Both the position numbers and the translations under genes were made by a program. Positions 1 to 8,226 of a stretch of DNA of 64,000 nt are shown here, in pieces. Location: contig PMBI01000050.1 of NCBI GenBank assembly GCA_003153775.1, positions 224,436 through 288,435 of the forward strand, given 5' to 3'. The notes beneath the pieces were generated by a model, which saw only the letters and a program-made list of their open reading frames with translations, did no database searches and was not told where the DNA came from. Source of the DNA: Syntrophaceae bacterium (lineage in GTDB: Bacteria > Desulfobacterota > Syntrophia > Syntrophales > UBA2185). Position 1 is the first letter of the stretch. The number at the start of each line of letters is the position of its first letter.

Positions 1-2179
1 TCAGCATCTGTTCGTCGTGAACCACTTCCATGCCGCGACCGCCAAGAACATAGGAGGGACGCACCATGAGGGGATAGCCGATTTTCGCGGCAATCCGGAT
101 AGCGTCTTCCAGAGTGCTCGCCATTCCTGACTCCGGCATAGGGATACCGAGCTTCTTCATCATCTGGCGAAAACGATCGCGGTCTTCTGCAAGATCTATT
201 GTCTCGGGAGAAGTGCCGATTATCTTAACGCCCGCTTGATGGAGTTCGTTCGCAATATTCAGGGGCGTCTGTCCCCCGAATTGAACGATAACTCCCTCGG
301 GTTTTTCCTTCTCGTAAATAGAGAGTACATCCTCCACTGTGAGGGGCTCGAAGTAAAGTTTATCCGAGGTATCGTAGTCTGTGGATACGGTCTCCGGATT
401 GCAATTCACCATGATAGACTCGTAGCCCTCGTCGCGCAGGGCAAATGCTGCATGAACGCAGCAGTAATCGAACTCGATCCCCTGGCCGATTCGATTAGGC
501 CCGCCCCCCAGGACCATAATCTTCCTGCGGTCGCTTACACCAACTTTATCCGGGGCATTATAGGTTGAATAATAATAAGCAGCGTCTTCCACTCCGCTCA
601 CCGGTACGGCGTCCCATCTCTGGCCAAGTCCCAGTTTCAGGCGCCGCTGCCGTATCGTCTTCTCAGGAACCTTGAATAGCATAGCGAGGTAACGGTCTGA
701 AAAGCCGTCCCTCTTAGCCTGCAGCAGAAGGTCGTCGGGCAGGTTCTCCATACTGTACTGGCTGATCTTCTCTTCAAGCTCCACAAGCTCCTTCATCTGT
801 TCTATGAACCAGGGCTTGATATAGGTTCTCTTGTAGAGATCTTCCACCGGGGCTCCTTTCCGCAGGGCCTCGTACATGATAAACTGACGCTCGCTCGATG
901 GTTCATAGAGGAGGTCCATGAGTTCTTCGAGTGTCTTCTGGTGGAAGTTCTTCACGAAACCAAGGCCGTAACGACTCTTCTCCAGGGAGCGGATGGACTT
1001 CTGAAAGGCCTCTTTATATGTCTTGCCGATGCTCATGACCTCACCGACGGCGCGCATCTGGGTGCCGAGTTTATCCTCAGCGCCGGGGAACTTCTCGAAA
1101 TCCCAGCGGGAGAATTTGACTACTACATAATCGCCCCAGGGTATGTATTTATCGAGAGTGCCTTCGCGCCAGTAAGGGATCTCATCAAGTGTGAGGCCGC
1201 CCGCAAGAAGCGATGATACATAGGCAATGGGGAATCCTGTTGCCTTTGAGGCGAGGGCGGATGAGCGTGAGGTTCTCGGGTTTATTTCGATGACGACTAC
1301 ACGTCCGGTTTCAGGGTCGTGGGCAAACTGGATATTTGTGCCGCCGATAACCTGGATGGCCTCGACAATGTCATAAGAATGCTTCTGGAGGCGCTTCTGG
1401 AGATCGGAATCGATGGTGAGCATGGGGGCCGTGCAGTAGGAATCACCCGTGTGTACACCCATGGCATCCACGTTCTCGATGAAGCAGACGGTTATCATCT
1501 GATTCTTCGCGTCGCGGACTACCTCAAGTTCCAACTCCTCCCAGCCGAGGACCGATTCCTCTATCAGAATCTGTCCCACAAGGCTCGCCGATATGCCGCG
1601 GCTCGCCACTGTGCGGAGCTCTTCAAGGTTGTAAACCAGTCCTCCCCCCGTTCCTCCCATGGTATACGCAGGGCGGATAACCACAGGGTAACCGATTCTT
1701 GCAGCGACCTCCTTGGCCTCCTCAACGGTGTAAGCCGGTTCGCTCCGCGGCATCTCGATTCCAAGTTTATTCATCGTTTCCTTGAAGGCAATACGGTCCT
1801 CGCCTCTTTCGATGGCATCAACCTGGACACCGATGACCTTGACGCCGTATTTCTCGAGGACACCCGCGCGGTGCAGTTCTGAGGTAAGATTGAGGCCGTT
1901 CTGCCCACCAAGGTTGGGCAGGATCGCATCGGGTCGTTCGTTTTCTATGATCTCTGTCAGGTGCTGGAGGTTTAATGGTTCCACATATGTGACATCGGCC
2001 ATGCCCGGGTCTGTCATGATCGTGGCCGGGTTGGAATTTACCAGCACGATCTTGTAGCCGAGCTTGCGTAAGGCCTTGCATGCCTGAGTACCCGAATAAT
2101 CGAATTCGCATGCCTGGCCTATAACAATGGGACCCGATCCTACGATCAACACTTTGTTAATATCAGGGCGTTTCGGCAT
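1..2179 (-). CDS. carB: Carbamoyl phosphate synthase large subunit, 3' end cut off
   Basis: Makes carbamoyl phosphate from bicarbonate, ammonia (from the CarA subunit) and two ATP, for pyrimidine and arginine synthesis in the cytoplasm. The reading frame opens at an ATG at 2179 (protein begins MPKRPDINKVLIVGSGPIVI) with an AAAGGAT ribosome site and stays open to the window edge. That gives about 726 of the usual 1070 residues. The first ATP-grasp half is complete, including the GGTGGG loop and EINPR. The oligomerisation region follows, and then the start of the second half (VLGGGPNRIGQGIEFDYCCV). The C-terminal allosteric domain lies outside the window. The truncation is a window effect. CarA is not visible here. 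Identification is very secure. Confidence 0.97.
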   Translation of the reverse strand, partial: MPKRPDINKVLIVGSGPIVIGQACEFDYSGTQACKALRKLGYKIVLVNSNPATIMTDPGMADVTYVEPLNLQHLTEIIENERPDAILPNLGGQNGLNLTSELHRAGVLEKYGVKVIGVQVDAIERGEDRIAFKETMNKLGIEMPRSEPAYTVEEAKEVAARIGYPVVIRPAYTMGGTGGGLVYNLEELRTVASRGISASLVGQILIEESVLGWEELELEVVRDAKNQMITVCFIENVDAMGVHTGDSYCTAPMLTIDSDLQKRLQKHSYDIVEAIQVIGGTNIQFAHDPETGRVVVIEINPRTSRSSALASKATGFPIAYVSSLLAGGLTLDEIPYWREGTLDKYIPWGDYVVVKFSRWDFEKFPGAEDKLGTQMRAVGEVMSIGKTYKEAFQKSIRSLEKSRYGLGFVKNFHQKTLEELMDLLYEPSSERQFIMYEALRKGAPVEDLYKRTYIKPWFIEQMKELVELEEKISQYSMENLPDDLLLQAKRDGFSDRYLAMLFKVPEKTIRQRRLKLGLGQRWDAVPVSGVEDAAYYYSTYNAPDKVGVSDRRKIMVLGGGPNRIGQGIEFDYCCVHAAFALRDEGYESIMVNCNPETVSTDYDTSDKLYFEPLTVEDVLSIYEKEKPEGVIVQFGGQTPLNIANELHQAGVKIIGTSPETIDLAEDRDRFRQMMKKLGIPMPESGMASTLEDAIRIAAKIGYPLMVRPSYVLGGRGMEVVHDEQML

Positions 2180-2441
2180 AAAATTATCCTTTGAATATAA
2201 TTGAAGATTAAAATTTCTTATGCAGCCTCACAGACATTGAAGATAGAGGGAGAAGGAAGCCACAAATTTTCTTACAAACCCATACAATCAGTGATATTTA
2301 ACTTCATTTTAGTTTTCGTCCAAAAGCAACTTGGCGGGTCATTCCGGAGTGGAATTAGCATGCAAAAATGTTAAATTTCAGCGTATCTTAATTACATAAA
2401 TGTATCAAATGGCGCCGTGAATATAAGGGAGTCATATCTTG
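2180..2441. other. Intergenic region upstream of carB
   Basis: AT-rich spacer between divergent carB and the ABC-F gene. Around 2335-2360 lies a degenerate fragment resembling the GTCATTCC dispersed repeat. I see no convincing -35/-10 pair for carB and no recognisable pyrimidine attenuator. Confidence 0.4.
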
Positions 2442-2582
2442 ATGTCAAGACAAAAAAAGAAAAGACACGACAAGAGTGATCATGTGAAACCTGATACAAC
2501 GAAAAGGAGAGATCTACGGAGAGAGGACTATTTCCCTGGTGTTGACAGTCTCGATCTTTTTTTCTATACTTCCCCACTTTAA
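2442..2582 (+). CDS. Possible 46-residue basic leader ORF upstream of ABC-F gene
   Basis: A small open frame starting MSRQKKKRHDKSDHVK and ending FFYTSPL, preceded by GGGAG ten bases before its ATG. It is highly charged and basic. It ends 25 bases before the ABC-F start. Some antibiotic-resistance ABC-F genes are controlled by translated leader peptides, which makes the position suggestive. However, a strong promoter lies inside its 3' part (2542-2570), so transcripts from that promoter would lack this ORF. No homology was recognised. It may be a chance ORF. Confidence 0.25.
   Translation: MSRQKKKRHDKSDHVKPDTTKRRDLRREDYFPGVDSLDLFFYTSPL
2542..2570 (+). promoter_or_regulatory. Sigma-70 promoter for ABC-F gene
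   Basis: TTGACA (2542-2547), 17-base spacer, TATACT (2565-2570). The -35 is perfect and the -10 is five of six. The predicted start near 2577 leaves a leader of about 30 bases before the ABC-F ATG at 2608. Confidence 0.8.
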
Positions 2583-2607
2583 GAAATCAAGATTCGGCGT
2601 TTAATTG

Positions 2608-4611
2608 ATGATTTATCTAAACAACATCTCTCTCGCCTTCGCTGACAACACGATCTTCGATAACATTACCTGGATGATTCCGGAGAAAAGCAGGATCGGT
2701 CTCGTCGGGGATAACGGCACCGGGAAGACCACCCTTTTCAGGGCTATCCTCGGGATGGTCGATGTCGATGAAGGCAGCATAGAGATTCCGAACAGAAAAA
2801 ACAGGACGATAGGCTATCTGCCCCAGGACCTGGTGGAACTTGAGCCCTTTCCCCTCATGGAATATCTGAGGAAGAGGAGCGGTATAGAAGATATTGAACG
2901 GACGCTGAAAGATCATGAAGTACGTATGTCCCGGTCTGATTCGGGCTCGGCCGAGTATCAGGAGATAATGAAGGCATACGAAGCCGCGACTGCCCGTTTT
3001 CAGGCCGCCGAGGGTTATCGCTTTGATGCAAAGGCAAAGCAGATACTAAACGGCTTCGGGTTTCGTGAAAAGGATTTCGGGAAGAACTGCACTGAATTTT
3101 CCGGCGGCTGGAAGATGCGCATCCTGATTGCGCTGATCTTGCTGTCCGCACCGGATATCATGCTCCTCGACGAACCAACCAATCACCTCGATACGGAGAG
3201 TATGGAATGGCTGGAGAGCTATCTGAAAAATTACCACGGCACCCTGCTTGCAATTGCCCATGACCGTGTGTTCCTCGACAAAATGGTCAATCAGATAGTG
3301 GCGCTCGCCAATCATCGGCTCACCGTCTACAAGGGAAACTACTCCTACTATCTCGCGGAAAAGGACCGGCGTCTCGAAGCCCTGAAAAAGCAGATGGCCC
3401 TTCAGCGTGGAGAGATCAAGAAGACGCAGGAATTCATCGAGCGGTTCCGGTATAAGGCCACCAAGGCCAAGCAGGTCCAGAGCCGCATCAAGATGCTCGA
3501 ACGGTTTGAAGTCATTGAAAGCGAAAGAAGCAGGAGGCAGGTTCACATCAGATTTCCCGAAGCGCCGAAAAGCGGCAGGGAAGTTGTATCTGCAAGACAG
3601 GTCGGGAAAAGCTATGGGGACCTCCGCGTTTTCAATCCATTTGACCTCACAATCTGGAGGGGTGAAAAGATCGCTCTCGTCGGCGTCAACGGGGCCGGTA
3701 AATCCACCCTGGCCAGGATTCTCGCCGGTACGGAAGATCCGTCTTCCGGGAAGGTGACCTACGGCCTCAACGTGAGCATGGCCTTCTTCTCTCAGGAAAG
3801 CGCCGAGAATCTCGACTATGGGCGCACCATCTGGGACGATGTCTCCCTGACCGGCCTTCGCAGCAATGATCAGGAAAAAAGGAACCTCCTCGGAACTTTT
3901 CTTTTCTCCGGAAATGACGTCTATAAGGAGATTTCCGTGCTCTCCGGCGGAGAGAAGTCGCGTCTTGCCCTGCTGAAAATTCTTCTCCAGGATTCCAACC
4001 TCCTGATCCTTGACGAACCTACCAATCATCTCGACCTCAAGACGAAAGAGATCCTCCAGAATGCCCTGCTCGGGTACACAGGCACGGTGGTAATAGTATC
4101 CCACGATCGTTTCTTCCTGGATCGCCTCGTCACCAGGGTGATAGAGATTCGCGACGGGTGGTGCTATGAATATCTTGGCAACTACTCCTACTTCATCCAG
4201 AAACGCGGTGAAATGGCCGCGGCGACAATCGGCGCATCAGTGGCCGGCAATCCGTCTGTAACAGCAACACCGCCTGAAGTGAGTGAGACGACGCCCGGAC
4301 GCAGGCCTTTCAAAACGAAGGACGAAAAGCGGATCGAGGCTGAGGAAAGAAACCGGCTCTCGCGCATCATGAGCGAGTTTAAGACGAAACTGAAAGTACT
4401 GGAGAATCAAATTGTCCGTCTCGAAGAGAAAAAGGCGGATAATGAAAAGATTCTCTGCGAGCCGGATATTCACCGGGATCCGCAGAAGATCAAAAGCCTG
4501 AGTCAGGAGCTGCATGATATTACCAGGGAACTTGAAAATCTATACGCTTCATGGGAGACGCTTACCCAGGAAATTGAAGCCCACGAAGCCGGGAATAGCG
4601 CCGGAATTTAA
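2608..4611 (+). CDS. ABC-F family ATPase (Uup/YheS-like)
   Basis: Soluble ATPase with two ABC domains and no membrane segments. ABC-F proteins bind the ribosomal E site and either relieve stalled translation or protect against antibiotics. Domain 1 has Walker A GDNGTGKTT near residue 35, signature FSGGW near 163 and Walker B LLDEPTNHLD near 186. A charged P-site-tRNA-interaction linker follows (about 255-310). Domain 2 has Walker A GVNGAGKST near 360, LSGGEKSR and LILDEPTNHLD near 467. The C-terminus (about 565-660) is a charged coiled coil as in Uup/YheS. A TTG at 2605 precedes the ATG at 2608; the ATG is preferred. There is no clear Shine-Dalgarno sequence. A housekeeping or resistance role cannot be decided from sequence. 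Confidence 0.93.
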   Translation: MIYLNNISLAFADNTIFDNITWMIPEKSRIGLVGDNGTGKTTLFRAILGMVDVDEGSIEIPNRKNRTIGYLPQDLVELEPFPLMEYLRKRSGIEDIERTLKDHEVRMSRSDSGSAEYQEIMKAYEAATARFQAAEGYRFDAKAKQILNGFGFREKDFGKNCTEFSGGWKMRILIALILLSAPDIMLLDEPTNHLDTESMEWLESYLKNYHGTLLAIAHDRVFLDKMVNQIVALANHRLTVYKGNYSYYLAEKDRRLEALKKQMALQRGEIKKTQEFIERFRYKATKAKQVQSRIKMLERFEVIESERSRRQVHIRFPEAPKSGREVVSARQVGKSYGDLRVFNPFDLTIWRGEKIALVGVNGAGKSTLARILAGTEDPSSGKVTYGLNVSMAFFSQESAENLDYGRTIWDDVSLTGLRSNDQEKRNLLGTFLFSGNDVYKEISVLSGGEKSRLALLKILLQDSNLLILDEPTNHLDLKTKEILQNALLGYTGTVVIVSHDRFFLDRLVTRVIEIRDGWCYEYLGNYSYFIQKRGEMAAATIGASVAGNPSVTATPPEVSETTPGRRPFKTKDEKRIEAEERNRLSRIMSEFKTKLKVLENQIVRLEEKKADNEKILCEPDIHRDPQKIKSLSQELHDITRELENLYASWETLTQEIEAHEAGNSAGI

Positions 4612-4614
4612 ATA

Positions 4615-4712
4615 GCAGACCTGAGGGTCTGCACTACATTCATCTTGTCATTCCCGCGCACGCGGGAATCCAGATTGTATTCTTATGTAGTGCAGGACTT
4701 TAGTCCTGCTCG
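4615..4712. repeat. Cluster of short palindromes including a GTCATTCCCGCG repeat
   Basis: Three adjacent inverted repeats follow the ABC-F gene. GCAGACC/GGTCTGC lies near 4615-4632. The dispersed palindrome TGTCATTCCCGCGCACGCGG... lies at 4646-4673. GCAGGACT/AGTCCTGC lies near 4692-4711. None has a good T-run, so these look like repeat elements more than terminators, although hairpins here could protect mRNA 3' ends. Confidence 0.65.
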
Positions 4713-4727
4713 CATAGTGAATTTCTT

Positions 4728-5111
4728 ATGAAGACATTGAAGCTGAGCGAGACGGAAATCGATCGGGCCGTGAAGAAGGCGATTGCGCGCATCCCGGTGG
4801 AGATACGGCATCATCTGAAGAATATCGTCATCTCCATCCAGAAGCGTCCTTCGAAGGAGATTCGCGCGGAGATGGGTCTCGACCGGCATGAAACCCTGCT
4901 CGGCGTGTACAGGGGTACATCGCTCCAAGAGCGCACTGCGCTTTATCCGCCCCTTTACCCGGACACCATCATCCTGTTCCAGGAGCCTCTCGAAGAGATG
5001 TGCCGGACGACGAAAGAACTCGAGGAGCAAATCGAAATTACACTGGTGCACGAAGTTGCCCATTTTCTCGGGATGAGCGAGGAAAGGCTTGCGGAGCTCG
5101 GCTACGACTGA
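4728..5111 (+). CDS. Small zincin-like metallopeptidase (DUF1025/Zincin_1 type)
   Basis: A 127-residue protein with the HExxH zinc motif HEVAH (108-112) followed by FLGMSEERLAELGYD at the C-terminus. This layout is typical of the short bacterial 'metallopeptidase family protein' group (PF06262), whose members are about 110-140 residues. It should be a cytoplasmic zinc protein; physiological substrates are not known for the family. It stands alone, after the palindrome cluster and convergent with the OsmC gene. The start ATG is the first in frame and gives the usual family length. Confidence 0.8.
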   Translation: MKTLKLSETEIDRAVKKAIARIPVEIRHHLKNIVISIQKRPSKEIRAEMGLDRHETLLGVYRGTSLQERTALYPPLYPDTIILFQEPLEEMCRTTKELEEQIEITLVHEVAHFLGMSEERLAELGYD

Positions 5112-5143
5112 CCCGTGTCATCTGTGCTGTCAGGGTGGAATGC

Positions 5144-5181
5144 AAAAAAGAAAGGGCGGTTGAAGAAACCTCCGACCGCCC
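5144..5181 (-). terminator. Rho-independent terminator of the OsmC gene
   Basis: On the minus strand, stem GGGCGGT/ACCGCCC (5181-5175 with 5160-5154) is followed by TTTCTTTTTT. It lies just past the OsmC stop codon. Confidence 0.8.
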
Positions 5182-5212
5182 ATGAAATCATTCAATCACT
5201 TCGTTCTGAAAA

Positions 5213-5650
5213 TTACGCCAGCTCAACTTTGATGGGAGTTACACAGGAGAGATTATCCGAAACAGGACACCTGCTTTCTATTTCATGCACGAAGGCCTCT
5301 TTTTCCTCCTTCGTCATCTCCGCATCGAGGCTTAACGTAACGTGTATGCCCTCGACTCCGGGCCTGTTCTCCTTGCTTTTGCCGAGAAGTGTCTCCACAT
5401 CGAATGCCCCCTCGACCCTCATCTGCATGCCGTTCAATTTGTATCTCTTCTGGATGGCAATGATTCTTGCCACCGTGGCGATGCAGCCCGCAAGGGACGT
5501 GAACATGTATTCGACTGGGTTCGGTCCCGCATCTTTCCCGCCGCCTGTTGTCGGCTGGTCGACATAGAGCGTATGGTTTCCCGCCTTTACTTCGACCTTG
5601 AATCTATCATCAGACTTTGCCTCAATGCTTACTGTTTTCATCTTTGCCAT
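5213..5650 (-). CDS. OsmC/Ohr family protein
   Basis: A 145-residue protein of the OsmC/YhfA-type fold, a family of thiol-dependent peroxidase-like or redox proteins of the cytoplasm. The N-terminal beta strands lead into GGGKDAGPNPVEYMFTSLAG, the usual G-x-NP-x-x-L/M loop with the first cysteine (GCIATVARI). The second cysteine lies in SRCPVSDNLSC near the C-terminus. Both redox cysteines are therefore present. It is monocistronic, closed by a terminator at 5144-5181. Which substrate (organic peroxide or other thiol chemistry) it uses cannot be told. Confidence 0.88.
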   Translation of the reverse strand: MAKMKTVSIEAKSDDRFKVEVKAGNHTLYVDQPTTGGGKDAGPNPVEYMFTSLAGCIATVARIIAIQKRYKLNGMQMRVEGAFDVETLLGKSKENRPGVEGIHVTLSLDAEMTKEEKEAFVHEIESRCPVSDNLSCVTPIKVELA

Positions 5651-5698
5651 GGTATCTTCTCCTGACGTTATTTTTTTATGTCGAGCCCGGTCGTTCGA

Positions 5699-6622
5699 TC
5701 AGAACGATCCCTTGAGCCTCTCTGCAAATTCCTCAGGACCGAAGCTGTAGTCCTGTGTCCCATAACTCTCCACGGCAAAGGAGGCGCAAACGCTCCCCAT
5801 CCTCGCGCACTCTTCGATATCCTTGCCCTGGATCAGTCCTCTTATCAGCCCGCCCCTGTAAGCATCGCCGGCGCCTGTCGGGTCTTCCACCTTCCTCGGC
5901 GTAACGGCGGGAATGTTTATCTCACCTCCCGCCGTGAGAACCTGCGAACCTTTCTCCCCTAAGGTGACAATGACAGTCCCGGCCCGCCGTATCAAATCCT
6001 TCTTGTCTAAGGCGGTCTTCTTCATGATCAGGTCCAGTTCATAATCATTGGATATCAGTATCCGGCAACCATCTATGGCATTTGCTATATCCGCGGCAGC
6101 AAGCACGGGCAGAGATTGTCCGGGATCAAAGATATATCCGATTCCCCTTTGCTTGCAGATGCGCGGATACTTCACCATATCTTCAAGATTACCTGGAGAG
6201 ATGATGGCGATGGTATCCCCGGGATTTAGCTTGTCGAAATCGAGAGACGAAGAATGCTTCATGGCGCCGGGGTTGAAGCCGGTGATCTGGTTGTCGGCAA
6301 GGTCGGTGGTTATGTAAGCGCATGCGGTGAATTCGTCTTCGATGATTTTGATGCCATCCGTAGAAATCCCGTTCTTCGCCATCCAGTCGAGGTACCTGTG
6401 ATGATCATGACCGATAGCGGCTGAGATCATCGGCTTTTCGCCTACGAGAGACAGAGCGTAGGCAATATTTCCCGCTGTGCCGCCGAATTTCTCCCTCATG
6501 CCGTTGACCTGGAAGCAGACGTTCAGGACGTGTATCTTGCCGGGGAGGATGTGATCCGAGAAGTGTCCTGGAAAATCCATGATCCTGTCGTACGCCAGCG
6601 ACCCGGAAACGATTATCTTCAT
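5699..6622 (-). CDS. PfkB family carbohydrate/nucleoside kinase
   Basis: A 307-residue ribokinase-family sugar or nucleoside kinase. The N-terminus MKIIVSGSLAYDRIMDFPG and the GGTAGNIAYALSLVGE segment (GG-x-x-x-N-A signature) bind substrate. The C-terminal DPTGAGDAYRGGLIRGL is the anion-hole and catalytic-aspartate signature of PfkB proteins. The overall pattern, especially the tolerant N-terminal part, is closest to bacterial adenosine-kinase-like members. It starts at the ATG at 6622, with GAGAGG a few bases upstream, 13 bases after a small upstream frame that may be broken. The substrate is not resolved. Confidence 0.87.
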   Translation of the reverse strand: MKIIVSGSLAYDRIMDFPGHFSDHILPGKIHVLNVCFQVNGMREKFGGTAGNIAYALSLVGEKPMISAAIGHDHHRYLDWMAKNGISTDGIKIIEDEFTACAYITTDLADNQITGFNPGAMKHSSSLDFDKLNPGDTIAIISPGNLEDMVKYPRICKQRGIGYIFDPGQSLPVLAAADIANAIDGCRILISNDYELDLIMKKTALDKKDLIRRAGTVIVTLGEKGSQVLTAGGEINIPAVTPRKVEDPTGAGDAYRGGLIRGLIQGKDIEECARMGSVCASFAVESYGTQDYSFGPEEFAERLKGSF

Positions 6623-6635
6623 ATTCGTGGGCCTC

Positions 6636-6981
6636 TCAAATCAAGTCGAACTCGCCGTCATTGATGCAGCGCAGCCAATCGCGGGCGCTTGGTTCGGCAG
6701 ATGGAAACGGCGACATGTGGGAATCGTCGATGACTTGAGCGGCGGTGATGATACACACAGGCCAGCCGGGAAAACCGTGAGGGACATGACAGTTATCGTT
6801 TATCCGATAGGCAAGGAATTTTTTCCTGCTGCAGAATATCCGGTACCTCCTGTCACGGCGCCTGATGCGGACCGTCTCGTTGAGCCATCCTTTACTTTCT
6901 AAAGACGCCAACGAGGTTCTGGAGCACTTCCTGCGATCTAATTTCTCCAGAATCGCGAGGCGGCTTATTTGTAGTTATCAT
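6636..6981 (-). pseudogene. Possible frameshifted small gene before the PfkB kinase
   Basis: Two overlapping minus-strand frames read like one protein. The first, MITTNKPPRDSGEIRSQEVL..., runs from the ATG at 6981 to a TAA at 6892. The second continues one frame over (SKGWLNETVRIRRRDRRYRI...) to a stop at 6636, 13 bases before the kinase start. Joined, they would give about 110 residues with a basic middle and two cysteines. Read alone, the second frame has only a weak TTG start at 6911. Either a 1-base indel broke a small gene, or these are unrelated chance frames. No family was recognised. Confidence 0.3.
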
Positions 6982-7178
6982 GTCGCCTGTCCGGTTCTTT
7001 TGGTTATTCAGGTCTGCCGAAAGAACTAAATAAAATACATTGGAATGTCAAGGGCTATTAATTCCAAACACAATTGACCGTCTATAAAAAAAGTGATAGC
7101 CTTCTTCACTCTCAGTACACTGGTTCATAAATTCGGTTATTAATTGTTGTGCCACGGTTAGAAAATTTCCATGTACTA

Positions 7179-7310
7179 TTGTCATCTCGGTGAGCCGAAG
7201 CCCTGAGATCGCGAAGGGGCAGCGAGAAATCCTTGTCCCGAGCAGAGCGAGGGATCTTAAAGATATCTCCCGGAGTTTACCCCGAGTAAACCGAGGGGGT
7301 CGATATGACA
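7179..7310. repeat. Composite TGTCAT...ATGACA repeat
   Basis: A 132-base segment opening with TTGTCATCTCGG and closing with CGATATGACA. Internally it contains GAGAAATCCTTGTCCCGAGC and GAGGGATCTTAAAGATATCTC, related to the TGTCATTTCGA/GAGAAATCTT family. It fills most of the 400-base space between 6982 and 7385. I see no gene in that space. Confidence 0.65.
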
Positions 7311-7385
7311 CCGTAGTAATGAAATGACGTACTTAGTATTTGCGGGCGGAATAGTTCAGACAAAAGCGGGAGGCATGCGTCATCC

Positions 7386-8072
7386 ATGACAGGAAAGAAA
7401 GCAATCTTTGACGAATGGCCTGAAAAATATGACCAATGGTTCACAACCCCCATCGGTTCGCTCGTAAAAAAATATGAAAGCGAACTCATATTGGACTTCT
7501 TGAAACCGGCTCCTGGAGAAATGATTTTTGATGCGGGCTGTGGGACAGGGGTGTTTACGGGCGATGTCGTTTCGAGGGGATCGCAGGTCATAGGCTTCGA
7601 TATATCTCATCCCATGCTGAAGAGGGCAGCGAAAAAGTTTGGAGGGTCTCCCTTCCGTGCAGTGCAGGGCGACATATCAACCCTGCCCTTCCGTGAAGAA
7701 TCATTCAACAAGGTCGTTTCGGTCACCGCCCTCGAGTTCATCACCGACGCCAGGAGCGCCGTGGCCGAATTGTTTCGCGTTACGAGAAGAGGTGGTGTCG
7801 TTGTCGTGGCAACCCTGAACAGCCGGAGCCCCTGGGCAGAGCGGAGAAGGGAGGAGGCGAGAAAGGGACATTCCATCTTTAGCAAGGCCGTCTTGATATC
7901 CCCCGATGACATGCTTGCCCTTGCACCTGTCCATGGCGTGGTGAGAACGGCCATTCATTTTCATAAAGACGATTCACCTGAAAAAGCGGTGGAGCTGGAG
8001 CGTGAAGGTCAGGCCATGGGATCGATGACAGGCGCTTTTGCTGCGGTGCGATGGTTGAAGCCTCAGGAATAG
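7386..8072 (+). CDS. Class I SAM-dependent methyltransferase
   Basis: A 228-residue methyltransferase of the UbiE/Methyltransf_11 type. Motif I is DAGCGTGVFTGD (about residues 50-60), followed by the acidic post-I residue in VIGFDISHPM. The post-II segment is GDISTLPFREESFNKVVSV and motif III is TRRGGVVVVATLN. The substrate could be a quinone precursor or another small molecule; nothing in the neighbourhood decides. It starts at the ATG at 7386 and is followed by a terminator at 8082-8101, so it is probably a single-gene transcript. Confidence 0.87.
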   Translation: MTGKKAIFDEWPEKYDQWFTTPIGSLVKKYESELILDFLKPAPGEMIFDAGCGTGVFTGDVVSRGSQVIGFDISHPMLKRAAKKFGGSPFRAVQGDISTLPFREESFNKVVSVTALEFITDARSAVAELFRVTRRGGVVVVATLNSRSPWAERRREEARKGHSIFSKAVLISPDDMLALAPVHGVVRTAIHFHKDDSPEKAVELEREGQAMGSMTGAFAAVRWLKPQE

Positions 8073-8081
8073 TGCGTATTC

Positions 8082-8101
8082 CCGCGCGGCGCGGATTTTT
8101 T
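8082..8101 (+). terminator. Terminator after methyltransferase gene
   Basis: Stem CCGCG/CGCGG with a three-base loop, followed by ATTTTTT. It lies ten bases after the stop codon. Confidence 0.65.
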
Positions 8102-8226
8102 ATACGGTCATCATTTTTTTGTATACCGTGTAAATAAAAAGAAGTATGTATAAGCCCGCGACGGAAGGAGAAAAAACGTCGCACAAATTACGGCTTGCCC
8201 CAAAGCAATGGAAAGTGAGTTTATAA

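Noticed and set aside
3046..4104. 352-codon open frame on the minus strand inside the ABC-F gene
   Set aside because: It is a complementary-strand shadow of a conserved ABC-F gene. It has no ribosome site and resembles no family.
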